Assembly (NCBI RefSeq): GCF_025558425.1 | Contig: NZ_CP094718.1 | Coordinates: forward strand, 1,922,001-1,986,000 | Origin: Staphylococcus sp. IVB6240 | Lineage (GTDB): Bacteria > Bacillota > Bacilli > Staphylococcales > Staphylococcaceae | Reading direction: 5' to 3' | DNA length: 64,000 nucleotides | Program-made: the position numbers and the translations under genes | Part shown: one piece after another, positions 28,100-38,383 of the stretch | How the letters are laid out: every line of letters starts with the position of its first letter | How positions within the stretch are numbered: position 1 is the first letter of the stretch | The notes under the pieces: generated by a model | Database searches by the model: none | Told to the model about the DNA's origin: nothing | The model's input: the letters and a program-made list of their open reading frames with translations, nothing else

Positions 28100-29266
28100 T
28101 TATTGAACACCTGCTGTTTTTTCGCGTTTAGATAAGTTGAACATTGTTAATAATGCTACAACACCGAAAATAGCAAGTAAGATAAATGCTAAGTTGCTGC
28201 TGCCTGTCATTGATGATACTGCTGAAATAACAAGTGGTGGGAAGAATCCGCCAAGACCACCCATCATTGACACGATACCATTTGCAACACCTGCTTCTTT
28301 TGAGAAGTAGTGTGGTACAAGTTTGAAGATAAGACCATTACCGATACCGGCACAAACACTGACTGTTAAACATCCAACTGTGAATAAGAAGATACCATCT
28401 GATAAACCAATGATTAAGGCGCCCACAATCATGATTGTGAAGAATGCTTTTAACATTGTAACCGCATCAAATTTATCTCCTAACATACCACCGATTGGAC
28501 GAAGTAATGTTGCGATAGCGATGAATACACCTGTACGAATACCTGCGTCTACTTTGTCTACACCGAAATGTTCTACTAAGAAGTTCGGTAAGAAAAGACC
28601 GAATGCTACGAATGCACCGAATGTGATGAAGTACCAGAAGCTTAAATAGTACAATTTGTAGTTTTTCAATAAAATACGTGATTGTTCTACTAAAGGTACT
28701 TTTACTTTAGGCTCATTTCCGTCACCTAAGAAGAACATAATCAATGCAAATACAACCATCACTGCTAAATAGCTCATTACTGTGTTTTGCCAACCGATAA
28801 TACCTGCAATTGGTGGTGCTAAGAATGCTGACACCGCTGTACCTAAGTTACCCATACCGTAAATACCATTTGCAAGACCGACTTTGTCTTTAGCGAAGTA
28901 TTTAGGAATTGATGTAACACCTACTGAGAAGATCGCGCCCCCTACACCTAGGAAGAAACCAGCAAACATTAAGTTACCTGGCGTTGACGCTTGGCTTAAT
29001 AAGAAAATTGGGACTAATAATACAACGAAACTTGTAAAGAATACCCATTTGGCACCCACGATATTTGTTAAATAACCGAATGGTACACGTAATACAGAAC
29101 CTAAAATAACAGGGATGGCTAAGATAATTGATAATTGACCACTTGTTATTTCAATGTCCTGGGAAATAAATGGCATTAATGGCGCAATGATTGTCCATGC
29201 CATGAACCCAGCAACTAAGCTGAGCGTTTGAAGCCCTAACTGCAAACCAGCTTTTGACTTATCCAT
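28100..29266 (-). CDS. narT: Nitrate transporter NarT (NarK/NNP family)
   Basis: Twelve-helix major facilitator of the nitrate/nitrite porter family, 388 residues. The nitrate-signature glycine-rich stretches are seen as [23 protein letters not shown] (helix 5) and [38 protein letters not shown] (helices 10-11). The start follows AAAGGTGAG. It lies downstream of nreC on the same strand, but a terminator and an NreC-type inverted repeat separate them. It supplies nitrate to NarGHI, and in S. carnosus NarT is the nitrate uptake system. Confidence 0.94.
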   Translation of the reverse strand: MDKSKAGLQLGLQTLSLVAGFMAWTIIAPLMPFISQDIEITSGQLSIILAIPVILGSVLRVPFGYLTNIVGAKWVFFTSFVVLLVPIFLLSQASTPGNLMFAGFFLGVGGAIFSVGVTSIPKYFAKDKVGLANGIYGMGNLGTAVSAFLAPPIAGIIGWQNTVMSYLAVMVVFALIMFFLGDGNEPKVKVPLVEQSRILLKNYKLYYLSFWYFITFGAFVAFGLFLPNFLVEHFGVDKVDAGIRTGVFIAIATLLRPIGGMLGDKFDAVTMLKAFFTIMIVGALIIGLSDGIFLFTVGCLTVSVCAGIGNGLIFKLVPHYFSKEAGVANGIVSMMGGLGGFFPPLVISAVSSMTGSSNLAFILLAIFGVVALLTMFNLSKREKTAGVQ

Positions 29267-29363
29267 AATTGACTCACCTTTTTCTTTAATATATCTCTTG
29301 TATCAAAAAGAGTTTTGCTGCTTTTTGCTTTAGATACGCTTGTTCACTCTCAGTGTACCGTTA

Positions 29364-29418
29364 TTGTGAAATGTATAACATAAGGACTTCCCCTATACTC
29401 TTAACGGGGTATCCCCTA
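29364..29418. promoter_or_regulatory. NreC-type inverted repeat and Rex-like half-site upstream of narT
   Basis: CGGGGTATCCCCTA (29405-29418) is a G/C-rich inverted repeat of the type reported for NreC targets. A second half-site TTCCCCTAT is near 29388-29396 and TTGTGAAATGTATAACAT (29364-29381) is a partial Rex match. Confidence 0.6.
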
Positions 29419-29440
29419 ACACAAAAATGACACAAATAAA

Positions 29441-29480
29441 AAAGCAATCTCGTTTGTGTAACCACAGACAAAATTGCTTT
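29441..29480 (-). terminator. Terminator of the nre operon
   Basis: AAAGCAAT pairs with ATTGCTTT and the inner GTTTGTGT with ACAGAC, just after the nreC stop codon. Confidence 0.75.
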
Positions 29481-29489
29481 ATATGACGC

Positions 29490-30140
29490 TTAAAAATCAA
29501 GCAGTTTCTTCTTCAATGCATATTCAACAAGTTCTGGTTTCGATTTTAAATCGAGTTTATCCATAATACGTGTCTTATGCGCTTCTACCGTTTTAACAGA
29601 TACAAAAAGTTTTTCAGCAATATCCTTATTACCATACCCTTTCGCAATCAATGGTAAAATTTCAAGTTCTCGCTTAGAAAGTATCTTAAATGGATCATTG
29701 GAGTAAGCATCATCATTTGAAGACTGTACAAACTCTTTCACCAATGATGTTGTCATTTTAGGATCAATATAAGTTTGACCTTTATATACAGTTCTAATTG
29801 CTAATAAAAGTTGCTCATCTGGTGCATTTTTTAAAATATAACCACTCGCACCATTTCTTAAGACATGAAATAGATATTCTTCATCATCAAACATCGTGAG
29901 AATTAATATCTTTGTATTTGGAAAACTATCGAGTATCTTACTTGTTGCAATCAATCCAGACTCACCCGGTGGCATGCTCAAATCCATGATAAGTACGTCT
30001 GGCTCATGTTCCATGACTTTTTGGTACGCTTCAACCCCATCTGCAGCAGTTCCGACAACTTCCATATCTTCTTGGAAATTTAAAATCATCGAAAAGCCTG
30101 TACGTACTACCGCGTGATCATCTGCAATTACGATTTTCAT
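29490..30140 (-). CDS. nreC: Oxygen/nitrate response regulator NreC
   Basis: NarL/FixJ-type response regulator, 216 residues. The receiver domain (1-118) has [11 protein letters not shown], phospho-acceptor Asp53 ([13 protein letters not shown]) and the conserved Lys (GYILKNA). The LuxR-type helix-turn-helix is about 150-208 ([43 protein letters not shown]). ATG 30140 follows GTGAGGGGAAC; the five codons before it are dropped. Phosphorylated by NreB, it activates narGHJI, nir and narT. It is the last gene of nreABC. Confidence 0.95.
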   Translation of the reverse strand: MKIVIADDHAVVRTGFSMILNFQEDMEVVGTAADGVEAYQKVMEHEPDVLIMDLSMPPGESGLIATSKILDSFPNTKILILTMFDDEEYLFHVLRNGASGYILKNAPDEQLLLAIRTVYKGQTYIDPKMTTSLVKEFVQSSNDDAYSNDPFKILSKRELEILPLIAKGYGNKDIAEKLFVSVKTVEAHKTRIMDKLDLKSKPELVEYALKKKLLDF

Positions 30141-30151
30141 GCTTGTTCCCC

Positions 30152-31201
30152 TCACTTTTGGTTAATTGGTACATCAAGTGACACAATCGTACCTTTACCT
30201 TTTTGTGTTTCAATATCTAGGTGCCCATTAACCAGTTCAGCACGTTCATTCATGCCATACAATCCAAGTCCTGAACCTTTTGGCGAATCACTTGGTTCAA
30301 AACCTTGTCCTTGATCGGATACTTCTGCGTATAACGTGTCTTCGGTTCTTCTAACGAATACATCCACTGAATCCACACCAGCATATTTCATGGCATTAAA
30401 TACAGCTTCTTGTACGACACGATACACGACTGTTTCTATTTCACTATCAAAACGTTGTGGCATCATATCAAATTGATAGTTCACAACCAATCCATAGTTT
30501 AATTCAAGCTGTTTAAAATAAGACTTGAATGCCGCATCCAATCCAAGATCGTCTAATGAAGAGGGTCTGAGCTCTAAAGATAAGTTACGAATATCATCAA
30601 TCAGCTTAGTCATTAAGCCCTCGATGTTTTTCGCACCATCGAGTAAAGAACCCATTTCTTGTTGATACTTCAAAAGACGCAACTCGACACTCACGTTGAT
30701 GAGCTCTTGCACGACACCGTCATGCAATTCACGTGAGATACGTTTGCGTTCATTCTCTTGTGCTGCGATTGTCTTTTGAATCATGTTACGTTGGTATAAT
30801 TTTTCTTGTCGTTGAATCTGTGGCGTCACATTTTGTAATGTGAAGGCTTTAATATCATTCTCTTCATCAATGGTTTGATACGTTGCAGTGAACGGCTCTA
30901 CCTTGTTGTCAGTCGTCTTCATAAACACTTGGAAAGCTGTGTTCCCTAAGTCTTCAGATTTAAGGAAACAGTTATAACATGTCCGTAATGCATGTTCATT
31001 CGTATATCCTTCACAACGACCACAAATCGTATTAGATACCCCACTTAAGTCATTCTCTGGTGATATCACACGTTCAGCCGCTTCATTCATATAGATTACT
31101 TTTCCCTCACCATCTATAAAAATGATCATTTCTGATGTTTGATGATAATAAGCGCTTAAAAAAGATGAAAGTTCTTTTGTATTGTTTTGTTGTTTTATCA
31201 T
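30152..31201 (-). CDS. nreB: Oxygen-sensing Fe-S histidine kinase NreB
   Basis: Soluble cytoplasmic sensor kinase, 349 residues. The PAS domain carries four Cys (60, 63, 75, 78; pattern CGRC...CYNC) that hold the oxygen-labile [4Fe-4S] cluster. The HisKA_3 domain has His160 in [18 protein letters not shown], one position from the S. carnosus NreB His159. The HATPase domain includes [15 protein letters not shown] and [23 protein letters not shown]. Its start overlaps the nreA stop (ATGA). All catalytic and cluster residues are intact. Confidence 0.96.
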   Translation of the reverse strand: MIKQQNNTKELSSFLSAYYHQTSEMIIFIDGEGKVIYMNEAAERVISPENDLSGVSNTICGRCEGYTNEHALRTCYNCFLKSEDLGNTAFQVFMKTTDNKVEPFTATYQTIDEENDIKAFTLQNVTPQIQRQEKLYQRNMIQKTIAAQENERKRISRELHDGVVQELINVSVELRLLKYQQEMGSLLDGAKNIEGLMTKLIDDIRNLSLELRPSSLDDLGLDAAFKSYFKQLELNYGLVVNYQFDMMPQRFDSEIETVVYRVVQEAVFNAMKYAGVDSVDVFVRRTEDTLYAEVSDQGQGFEPSDSPKGSGLGLYGMNERAELVNGHLDIETQKGKGTIVSLDVPINQK

Positions 31202-31662
31202 GATCGCACCACTCTATCCTCGCTTGTTAAGCCACCAATCCCGTTAATCTCTGAGACATTTCTCACGACTTTTGGGAGTGGAACATTATCACGTTGACCA
31301 AATAACAACACCCCTTTGACACGATGATTGTGCCAAAGCGGTATTGCAATCATTGAAGTGAGTTGTTCGCTTATCAAGATAGGATAATTGAACAGTGCAA
31401 CTTGAATCTGTTCGTCATTTGCATCATGAATCATCATTGGTTTGCCCGTTTTCATAACGTTACCGGCAACACCTCGGCCATAGCGCAATTCGATGCGTTG
31501 ATATCTTTCGTTCAAGTTACCTGACACGTATCTCCATTTGATTTTTGTGCCAACATGATCTTCAGTAGGTAGTGCGATTCCGGCAAAGTCAAATTGATAT
31601 TTGTGACGTAATCTGTCTAACTCATCTTGATAATCATGTTGTGAAAAATCAATCTGGTTCAC
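31198..31662 (-). CDS. nreA: Nitrate sensor NreA (GAF domain)
   Basis: GAF-domain nitrate-binding protein, 154 residues, that inhibits NreB phosphorylation unless nitrate is bound. The domain spans nearly the whole protein, with [23 protein letters not shown] and [27 protein letters not shown] 31662 has GGAG eight bases before it, whereas the nearer ATG (31668) and GTG (31671) lie too close to that site, so GTG 31662 is preferred. It is translationally coupled to nreB and follows narI by about 15 bases, so nreABC is likely co-transcribed with narGHJI. Confidence 0.93.
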   Translation of the reverse strand: MNQIDFSQHDYQDELDRLRHKYQFDFAGIALPTEDHVGTKIKWRYVSGNLNERYQRIELRYGRGVAGNVMKTGKPMMIHDANDEQIQVALFNYPILISEQLTSMIAIPLWHNHRVKGVLLFGQRDNVPLPKVVRNVSEINGIGGLTSEDRVVRS

Positions 31663-31677
31663 GGTCATCACTCCATA

Positions 31678-32355
31678 TTAATTTTTGTGTTTACGATAAA
31701 TGATATAACTACGGCTTGCATATGTCAACGGAACACTCCACACGTGAACAAGTCGTGTGAAAGGCCAACATGCCATAATAGAAAAGCCAAGTAATACGTG
31801 TAATTTGAATGCAAGTGGTACATCAACCATTAAGCTTGCATCTGGGCTAAGCATAAATAACCCTCTGAACCAGATTGAGATTGTTTGACGGTAATCAAAG
31901 TCTGGTACTGTTGCATTTGTAACTAATGTTGCGTAACAACCAACAAAGACAATCGTTAATAATAGAAAGTTTACAAAAATATCTGATGCTGAACTTAGAC
32001 GGCGAACGTTTTGTTTCGTCACACGTCTTGCTGTTAATAGGAACATACCTATCAACGTGATTATACCAAAAATACTACCGATATAAACAGCACCAATGTG
32101 GTATAGATGATTGTTAACGCCAACACTTTCTAGCCAATGTGCTGGAATTAATAGCCCAACAACATGACCAAAGAATACTGGAATAATCCCTAAGTGGAAC
32201 AAAAGACTACCCCACTTAAGCTGCTTCTTTTCGATAAATTCACTCGACTTTGCCGTCCATGAAAACTGATCAAACTTATAACGTGCAATGTGACCAATTA
32301 CAAAGATGGCAAGGCAAAGGTATGGGAAGATAACCCATAAAAATTGATTAAACAT
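31678..32355 (-). CDS. narI: Respiratory nitrate reductase gamma subunit NarI
   Basis: Membrane di-heme cytochrome b subunit, 225 residues, five helices. Candidate heme-ligand His residues occur in FVIGHIARYKF (helix 1-2), LLFHLGIIPVFFGHVVGLLIPAHW, and the C-terminal KLHVLLGFSIMACWPFTRLVHVWSVP. It takes electrons from menaquinol and passes them to NarH. Its start overlaps the narJ stop by eight bases. Confidence 0.95.
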   Translation of the reverse strand: MFNQFLWVIFPYLCLAIFVIGHIARYKFDQFSWTAKSSEFIEKKQLKWGSLLFHLGIIPVFFGHVVGLLIPAHWLESVGVNNHLYHIGAVYIGSIFGIITLIGMFLLTARRVTKQNVRRLSSASDIFVNFLLLTIVFVGCYATLVTNATVPDFDYRQTISIWFRGLFMLSPDASLMVDVPLAFKLHVLLGFSIMACWPFTRLVHVWSVPLTYASRSYIIYRKHKN

Positions 32356-32923
32356 GATGCTTCACCTCATCGTCTTTTACTATACAGCGCTTCAATGTTT
32401 CACGTAGACCACGAATTAAATGACTGTATGGATTTCCTTGTTCTTCTAATGTTTTCATGATTGGATATGTGCCATCCTCAATAATCATCACAAGCAGTTG
32501 CATGTTTTCTTGTGCACGACTATCTCCATCAATATTTGCCGCGTATAAAAATTCTAATATTAGTGGCAAATAATCTGAAAGTTCATTAGATGGCATCTCA
32601 AGGCCAAACATTTCGTATAAGACCTTGAGTTTTGCCAACATTTGACCACGCTCTTTTTGTGTTTCAAACTTGTTGAATGTCATATAGAGCGTTGTTTTTT
32701 CATTAAAGTCAAATGTATCCGTGTACAGTGATTGAATTTCTGACAAGCTTTTTTCATACATTAATTCACGATATTTCATAACATGCGTATACGCTGGATG
32801 TTCTTCATTAAAGACGTCTTCAAATGTTTTTGGGTGGAATGTTAACTTCTCCGGGAAACTTAATTGCTGACTCATAAATCCTAATGTGTCTTTATAATAT
32901 TTCAGCATTTCAAGATTAATCAC
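32348..32923 (-). CDS. narJ: Nitrate reductase assembly chaperone NarJ
   Basis: Cytoplasmic chaperone (TorD/NarJ type), 191 residues, all-helical, needed for insertion of the molybdenum cofactor into NarG. Typical blocks are SQQLSFPEKLTFHP, ERGQMLAKLKVLYEMFGLEMPSNELSDYLPLILEFL and GNPYSHLIRGLRE. The start is GTG 32923, with TGGAGG eight bases upstream. The longer frame from 32983 lies inside narH. It overlaps narH and narI at its two ends, a tightly coupled operon. Confidence 0.93.
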   Translation of the reverse strand: MINLEMLKYYKDTLGFMSQQLSFPEKLTFHPKTFEDVFNEEHPAYTHVMKYRELMYEKSLSEIQSLYTDTFDFNEKTTLYMTFNKFETQKERGQMLAKLKVLYEMFGLEMPSNELSDYLPLILEFLYAANIDGDSRAQENMQLLVMIIEDGTYPIMKTLEEQGNPYSHLIRGLRETLKRCIVKDDEVKHHV

Positions 32924-34472
32924 GGAAAATCCCTCCATAGAAACTTTCGTTGTAGATTTCTTGACCTGACTTGTCGCTTGCACCTACAGGTACGCCACAA
33001 CCGTCACAGTTTGCACCGAAGTATTCACCACCGTAACCTTGTCCACCTTGAGCTGCGTAAGTGTCCATGTATTGTTCTTTATGAGATGTTGGAATTACGA
33101 AACGATCTTCGTGTTTTGCGATTGCAAGTAAACGATACATATCTTTCGCTTGACGTTCAGTTAAGCCAACACGTTCTAAGCGAGACATATCGAACTCACG
33201 ACCTGTGTTTTCAGCACGCATGTAACTTCTCATCATTGCCATACGTTGTAATGATCCTTTCACAGCTGTTGTATCGCCTGCTGTGAATAACTCTGCTAAG
33301 TATTGAACTGGTAAACGCATTTCTTCGATTGCCGGGAAGATTGCGTCTGGGTTGTTCGCAGAGTTTTTACCTTCAAAGTAGTTCATGATTGGGCTAAGTG
33401 GTGGGCAGTACCAAACCATTGGCATTGTACGATATTCTGGGTGTAATGGGAATGCCAATTTGTATTCGATTGCCAATTTGTAGATTGGTGAGTTTTGTGC
33501 TGCTTCAATCCACTCTTGCGCAATACCATCTTTTTCAGCTTGTTCGATAACAGCTTCATCAAATGGGTTTAAGAATAATTCTAATTGTTTTTCGTATAAG
33601 TCTTGTTCGTTTTCAGTTGATGCTGCTTCTTGTACACGGTCAGCGTCATAAAGTAATACACCTAAGTAACGCATACGACCAGTACATGTTTCAGAACATA
33701 CTGTTGGTAGACCAGCTTCAACACGTGGGAAACAGAAAGTACATTTTTCAGCTTTGTTTGTTTTCCAGTTGAAGTAAACTTTTTTGTATGGGCAACCAGT
33801 CATACAGTAGCGCCATCCACGACATGCGTCTTGGTCAACAAGTACGATACCGTCTTCATCACGTTTGTACATTGCACCTGATGGACATGATGCCACACAG
33901 CTTGGGTTCAAGCAGTGTTCACATAAACGTGGTAAGTACATCATGAATGTTTGGTCGAAGTTGAATTTGATTTCTTCTTCGATTTTTTGGATGTTAGGGT
34001 CTTGAGGACCAGTGATGTGACCACCAGCTAAGTCATCTTCCCAGTTTGGACCCCAGTCGATGTCCATACGTTCACCTGTCATTACTGAGTGTGCTTTCGC
34101 AACAGGTGTGTGTTCTGAGTCTTTCGCATTTGTTAAGTGCTCATAGTTGTATGTCCATGGCTCATAGTAATCTTTGATCACTGGCATATTTGGGTTGTAG
34201 AAAATTTTACCAAGGGCGATTTTGTTAATACGAGTCCCTGATTTCAATTCTAACTTACCGTTCTTGTTAAGTGTCCAACCACCTTTATAGTGCTCTTGGT
34301 CTTCCCAACGTTTTGGATAACCAATACCTGGTTTTGTTTCTACGTTGTTGAACCACATATATTCTGCACCTGGGCGGTTTGTCCATGTGCTCTTACATGT
34401 CACACTACATGTATGACATCCGATACATTTATCTAAGTTTAATACCATTGCTACTTGTGCTTTAATCTTCAA
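32916..34472 (-). CDS. narH: Respiratory nitrate reductase beta subunit NarH
   Basis: Iron-sulfur electron-transfer subunit, 518 residues. Four clusters' worth of Cys are visible: CIGCHTCSVTCKSTW (from residue 17), CEHCLNPSCVASCPSGAMYK, CRGWRYCMTGCPYKK (Trp in place of one Cys, the known [3Fe-4S] site) and CTFCFPRVEAGLPTVCSETC. The length is normal. It overlaps narG by 11 bases. Confidence 0.96.
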   Translation of the reverse strand: MKIKAQVAMVLNLDKCIGCHTCSVTCKSTWTNRPGAEYMWFNNVETKPGIGYPKRWEDQEHYKGGWTLNKNGKLELKSGTRINKIALGKIFYNPNMPVIKDYYEPWTYNYEHLTNAKDSEHTPVAKAHSVMTGERMDIDWGPNWEDDLAGGHITGPQDPNIQKIEEEIKFNFDQTFMMYLPRLCEHCLNPSCVASCPSGAMYKRDEDGIVLVDQDACRGWRYCMTGCPYKKVYFNWKTNKAEKCTFCFPRVEAGLPTVCSETCTGRMRYLGVLLYDADRVQEAASTENEQDLYEKQLELFLNPFDEAVIEQAEKDGIAQEWIEAAQNSPIYKLAIEYKLAFPLHPEYRTMPMVWYCPPLSPIMNYFEGKNSANNPDAIFPAIEEMRLPVQYLAELFTAGDTTAVKGSLQRMAMMRSYMRAENTGREFDMSRLERVGLTERQAKDMYRLLAIAKHEDRFVIPTSHKEQYMDTYAAQGGQGYGGEYFGANCDGCGVPVGASDKSGQEIYNESFYGGIFRD

Positions 34473-37400
34473 GCCAATCCACCTCTTTCATTTTTCTAAC
34501 GGCAACGTATATGTCACGTTGGTTTCCGATTGGTCCGTAATAGTTAAATGAATAACTAATTTGTGCATAACCACCCATTAATTGTGTCGGTTTTAGGTGG
34601 ATACGTGTTGGTGCGTTGTGTGAACCACCACGTGTACCAGAAATTTCAGATCCTGGTGTTTGAATATGCTTATCTTGTGCATGGTACATGAACATTGTGC
34701 CGCGTGGCATACGGTGTGATACAACCGCACGTGCTGTTACAACACCATTTCGGTTATAAACTTCTAACCAGTCGTTGTCATCAATGCCATGTTGTGCTGC
34801 ATCTTCGTTTGAGATCCAAACTGTTGGACCACCACGGAATAATGTCAACATATGTTGGTTATCTTGATATGTTGAGTGGATGTTCCACTTACCGTGTGGT
34901 GTTAAGTAGCGTAATACAAGTGCATCAACGCCACCTTTTACTTCTTTATCTTTCGTACCAAATACCATTGGCGGTAATGTTGGTTTGTATACTGGTAATG
35001 CTTCACCGAACTGTTGGAATACCTCATGGTCAATGTAGTAACTTTGACGACCTGTCAATGTTCTAAATGGCACGAGACGTTCGATGTTTGTTGTGAATGG
35101 TGAGTAACGACGACCTTGTTTGTTAGAGCCTGGGAACACTGCAGTTGGAATAACTTCACGTGGTTGTGATGTGATATTCAAGAACGTAATCTTTTCTGAT
35201 GCACGTTCTGCAGAAATATCTTTCAATTCCATACCTGTTTGTTGTTCGAGATCTTCGTATGATTTTTGTGATACGCGACCATTTGATGCAGATGATACGT
35301 TTAAGATAACGTCTGCTACTTTACGCGCAGTATCGATACGAGGTTTGTCGTTCTTAACTGTATCGTCTTCCCATTTACCAACCATGCTGCGTAACTCATC
35401 GTATTCTTCTTTAACTGAGAAGCTGACACCATGTGCACCAACTTTACCGTTCTCTAGTAATGGTCCTACTGAGATGAACTTGTCATGTACGTCTGTGTAA
35501 GTACGATCTACAACAGCAAATCCTGGCATTGTTTTACCTGGGATTGGTTCAACTTCACCTTTTGTCCAGTCTTTAATTTCACCATATGATAATGAGATTT
35601 CTTGTTTAGAGTCATGCGCTAATGGTGCTGTCACAACGTCTTTGTATGTTCCTGTTAAGTGGATACGTGACATATCTGAGAATGTTTTACTCAATGTCTT
35701 GAAGATATCCCAGTCAGAACGTGATTCCCATAATGGATCGATCGCTGGATTGAATGGGTGAATGAATGGGTGCATGTCAGTTGATGAAATGTCATGCTTT
35801 TCATACCAAGTTGCAGCTGGTAAGACAACGTCTGAGTACAATGGTGTTGCAGTCATACGGAAGTCTAAAGAAACAAGTAAGTCTAACTTACCAACTGTGT
35901 CTTCGCTCCATTCGATTTCTTCTGGTTTTTCTCTTTCGTTCGGTTCAGCCATTAATGCAGACTTCGTACCTAATAAGTGTTTCATGAAGTACTCTTGACC
36001 TTTAGCTGAACTTGAGATTAAGTTTGAACGCCATACGAATAATGATTTCGGATGGTTTTTACGTAAACCTGGGTTTTCAACCGCAAATTTCGTCTTACGT
36101 GATTTCACGTCTTCTAACGCACGAGCCAAGATCGCTTCGTTTGTAAATTCACCTGCGTCACGTGCTTCTTCACCCCATAATAAGCTGTTGCGATCGAATT
36201 GTGGGTATGATGATAACCATCCGTTACGCGCTGCAAGAACATTGTAGTCTGCAGGGTGTTGTAACTTGATGTTTTCTGCAAGTGGTGATGCAAGACGATC
36301 TACGCCAGATTCTTCATATTTCCATTGATCTGTTGCGAAGTAGAACCAGCTTGTACCGTTTTGTAAACGCGGTGGACCTTGCCAGTCTTTCGCGAATGCA
36401 ATTGTGCTCCAACCTTCAATTGGACGACATTTTTCTTGTCCAACGTAGTGAGCCCAACCACCACCGTTAACACCTTGACAACCACATAACACAACAAGGT
36501 TAAGGATTGCACGATAAATCGTATCAGAGTTAAACCAGTGGTTGATACCTGCACCCATGATGATCATTGAGCGGCCGCCTGTATCAATTGCGTTTTGAGC
36601 AAATTCACGTGCAACTTGTGTTACAACGTCTGCTTTTACGCCTGTTACTTTTTCTTGCCATGCAGGTGTGTAGAATGATGCTGCATCTTCAAAGCCTTTA
36701 GCTTCTAATTCATGACCGAAACGTTTCACACCATATTGTGATGCCATTAAGTCATAAATTGTTGTAACAAGTGTTTCTTCTCCATTTGCCAATGTCATTT
36801 TACGCACTGGAATTGGACGTTCGAATACACCGTTACCTGCATTGTCGAAGTAAGGGAATTGAATTGTTGCAAGCGCATATTCACCTGTTGCTACTGTCAT
36901 AGCTGGATCGATTTTTTCACCTTGTTCATTTTCTAACTTAAGGTTCCATTGCTTGCCTTCTTCCCAACGTTGACCCATTGTACCGTTTGGCACTTGAATT
37001 GTATCTGTTAACGTATCGAATACGACTGGTTTCCATTCACTGTTTTCAGAAGTGCTACCGAAGTCACTTGAACGTAAGAAACGACCAGCTTTGTAGCCAT
37101 TCGCATCTTTATCCAAACGAATCACGAAAGGCATATCTGAATATTGTTTTGCATAGTTGATGAACATTTCAGATGGTTCATCTTCATAGAATTCTTGCAT
37201 GATAACGTGTGTCATAGCTTGTGCGATCGCTGCGTCAGTACCAGGGTTTGGCGCTAACCAGTTATCCGCAAACTTAACGTTTTCTGCATAGTCAGGTGCT
37301 ACTGAAACAACTTTTGCACCTTTATAACGAACTTCTGTCATGAAGTGGGCATCTGGTGTACGTGTTAATGGTACGTTAGAACCCCACATCATAATGTATG

Positions 37401-38133
37401 CTGCATTATACCAGTCACTTGATTCTGGTACGTCTGTTTGTTCACCCCAGATTTGTGGAGATGCTGGTGGTAAATCCGCATACCAGTCGTAGAAACTTAA
37501 CATTTCTCCACCAAGTAATGAGATGAAACGTGCACCAGCTGCATAACTGATCATAGACATCGCTGGAATTGGTGTGAATCCTGCGATACGGTCTGGACCA
37601 TCTTTCTTAATTGTGTAGATTAATTGTGCTGAAATAAGTTGCGCTACGTCTCTCCAGTTTGCACGCACATGGCCACCTTTACCACGTGCTGATTTATAAA
37701 TACGTGTTTTCTTCTCATCTTCAACGATAGACGCCCATGCTTTAATCGGATCTTCATGTTCACTTAATGCTTGTTTCCATAGTTCCCATAATTTACCTCT
37801 TACGTATGGATATTTAATACGTAGTGGGCTGTATTCATACCATGAGAACGACGCACCACGTGGACAGCCACGAGGTTCGAATTCTGGCATATCTGGTCCA
37901 CAACTTGGATAGTCAATTTGTTGGTTCTCCCAAGTGATGACACCATTCTTTACAAACACTTTCCATGAGCATGATCCCGTACAGTTAACACCATGTGTTG
38001 TACGTACGACTTTGTCATGACTCCATCTTTCTCTGTACATCTTTTCCCATTCACGGCTTTTGTGTTCCAAAACTGACCAATTACCATTGAACTTTTCAGT
38101 CGGCTTAAAAAAGTTTAATCCAAATTTTGCCAT
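34462..38133 (-). CDS. narG: Respiratory nitrate reductase alpha subunit NarG
   Basis: Molybdenum (bis-MGD) catalytic subunit, 1223 residues, reducing nitrate to nitrite at the inner membrane face. The N-terminal FS0 cluster motif uses His rather than the first Cys (HGVNCTGSCSWK... CGPDM... RGCPRG). The Mo-ligand Asp lies in FYDWYADLPPASPQ. Later cofactor blocks include IIMGAGINHWFNSD and HPKSLFVWRSNLI. There is no twin-Arg signal, as usual for NarG. ATG 38133 follows GAGGAGG; the five codons upstream are not needed. First gene of narGHJI, with NreC- and Rex-like sites upstream. Confidence 0.96.
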   Translation of the reverse strand: MAKFGLNFFKPTEKFNGNWSVLEHKSREWEKMYRERWSHDKVVRTTHGVNCTGSCSWKVFVKNGVITWENQQIDYPSCGPDMPEFEPRGCPRGASFSWYEYSPLRIKYPYVRGKLWELWKQALSEHEDPIKAWASIVEDEKKTRIYKSARGKGGHVRANWRDVAQLISAQLIYTIKKDGPDRIAGFTPIPAMSMISYAAGARFISLLGGEMLSFYDWYADLPPASPQIWGEQTDVPESSDWYNAAYIMMWGSNVPLTRTPDAHFMTEVRYKGAKVVSVAPDYAENVKFADNWLAPNPGTDAAIAQAMTHVIMQEFYEDEPSEMFINYAKQYSDMPFVIRLDKDANGYKAGRFLRSSDFGSTSENSEWKPVVFDTLTDTIQVPNGTMGQRWEEGKQWNLKLENEQGEKIDPAMTVATGEYALATIQFPYFDNAGNGVFERPIPVRKMTLANGEETLVTTIYDLMASQYGVKRFGHELEAKGFEDAASFYTPAWQEKVTGVKADVVTQVAREFAQNAIDTGGRSMIIMGAGINHWFNSDTIYRAILNLVVLCGCQGVNGGGWAHYVGQEKCRPIEGWSTIAFAKDWQGPPRLQNGTSWFYFATDQWKYEESGVDRLASPLAENIKLQHPADYNVLAARNGWLSSYPQFDRNSLLWGEEARDAGEFTNEAILARALEDVKSRKTKFAVENPGLRKNHPKSLFVWRSNLISSSAKGQEYFMKHLLGTKSALMAEPNEREKPEEIEWSEDTVGKLDLLVSLDFRMTATPLYSDVVLPAATWYEKHDISSTDMHPFIHPFNPAIDPLWESRSDWDIFKTLSKTFSDMSRIHLTGTYKDVVTAPLAHDSKQEISLSYGEIKDWTKGEVEPIPGKTMPGFAVVDRTYTDVHDKFISVGPLLENGKVGAHGVSFSVKEEYDELRSMVGKWEDDTVKNDKPRIDTARKVADVILNVSSASNGRVSQKSYEDLEQQTGMELKDISAERASEKITFLNITSQPREVIPTAVFPGSNKQGRRYSPFTTNIERLVPFRTLTGRQSYYIDHEVFQQFGEALPVYKPTLPPMVFGTKDKEVKGGVDALVLRYLTPHGKWNIHSTYQDNQHMLTLFRGGPTVWISNEDAAQHGIDDNDWLEVYNRNGVVTARAVVSHRMPRGTMFMYHAQDKHIQTPGSEISGTRGGSHNAPTRIHLKPTQLMGGYAQISYSFNYYGPIGNQRDIYVAVRKMKEVDWLED

Positions 38134-38205
38134 ATTCATCCTCCTCAATAGACATAGGCTTTCCTTATTATGTCCATTGTACCTTTGCTATTTTTTTCAC
38201 GATAC

Positions 38206-38259
38206 TAGGGAATTACCTATTTCTATTTCTGTTTTCCCTAGTTGTTTATTTTTTCACAA
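38206..38259. promoter_or_regulatory. NreC-type and Rex-like sites upstream of narG
   Basis: TAGGGAATTACCTA (38206-38219) is an inverted repeat of the NreC type, and a half-site TTTTCCCTAG follows near 38232. TTGTTTATTTTTTCACAA (38242-38259) matches a Rex operator at 15 of 18 positions on the reverse strand. Confidence 0.62.
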
Positions 38260-38320
38260 ACTCTTGTATCCCTTGCTACGCCTAGTTGATAATGTTTCTC
38301 ACTTTGCGCTTGAATTGTGA

Positions 38321-38360
38321 AAATGGACAGCAACCTCTCTTCAAGAAGTACTGTCCATTT
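38321..38360 (-). terminator. Terminator of adsA
   Basis: AAATGGACAG pairs exactly with CTGTCCATTT across 20 bases; it separates adsA from narG. Confidence 0.7.
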
Positions 38361-38383
38361 ATTATTTGTTGTTGAAATTGATA

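Noticed and set aside
34695..38012. Many long plus-strand open frames opposite narG
   Set aside because: They are shadows of the high-coding-density narG gene; none has a ribosome binding site or protein-like composition compared with the clear NarG reading.
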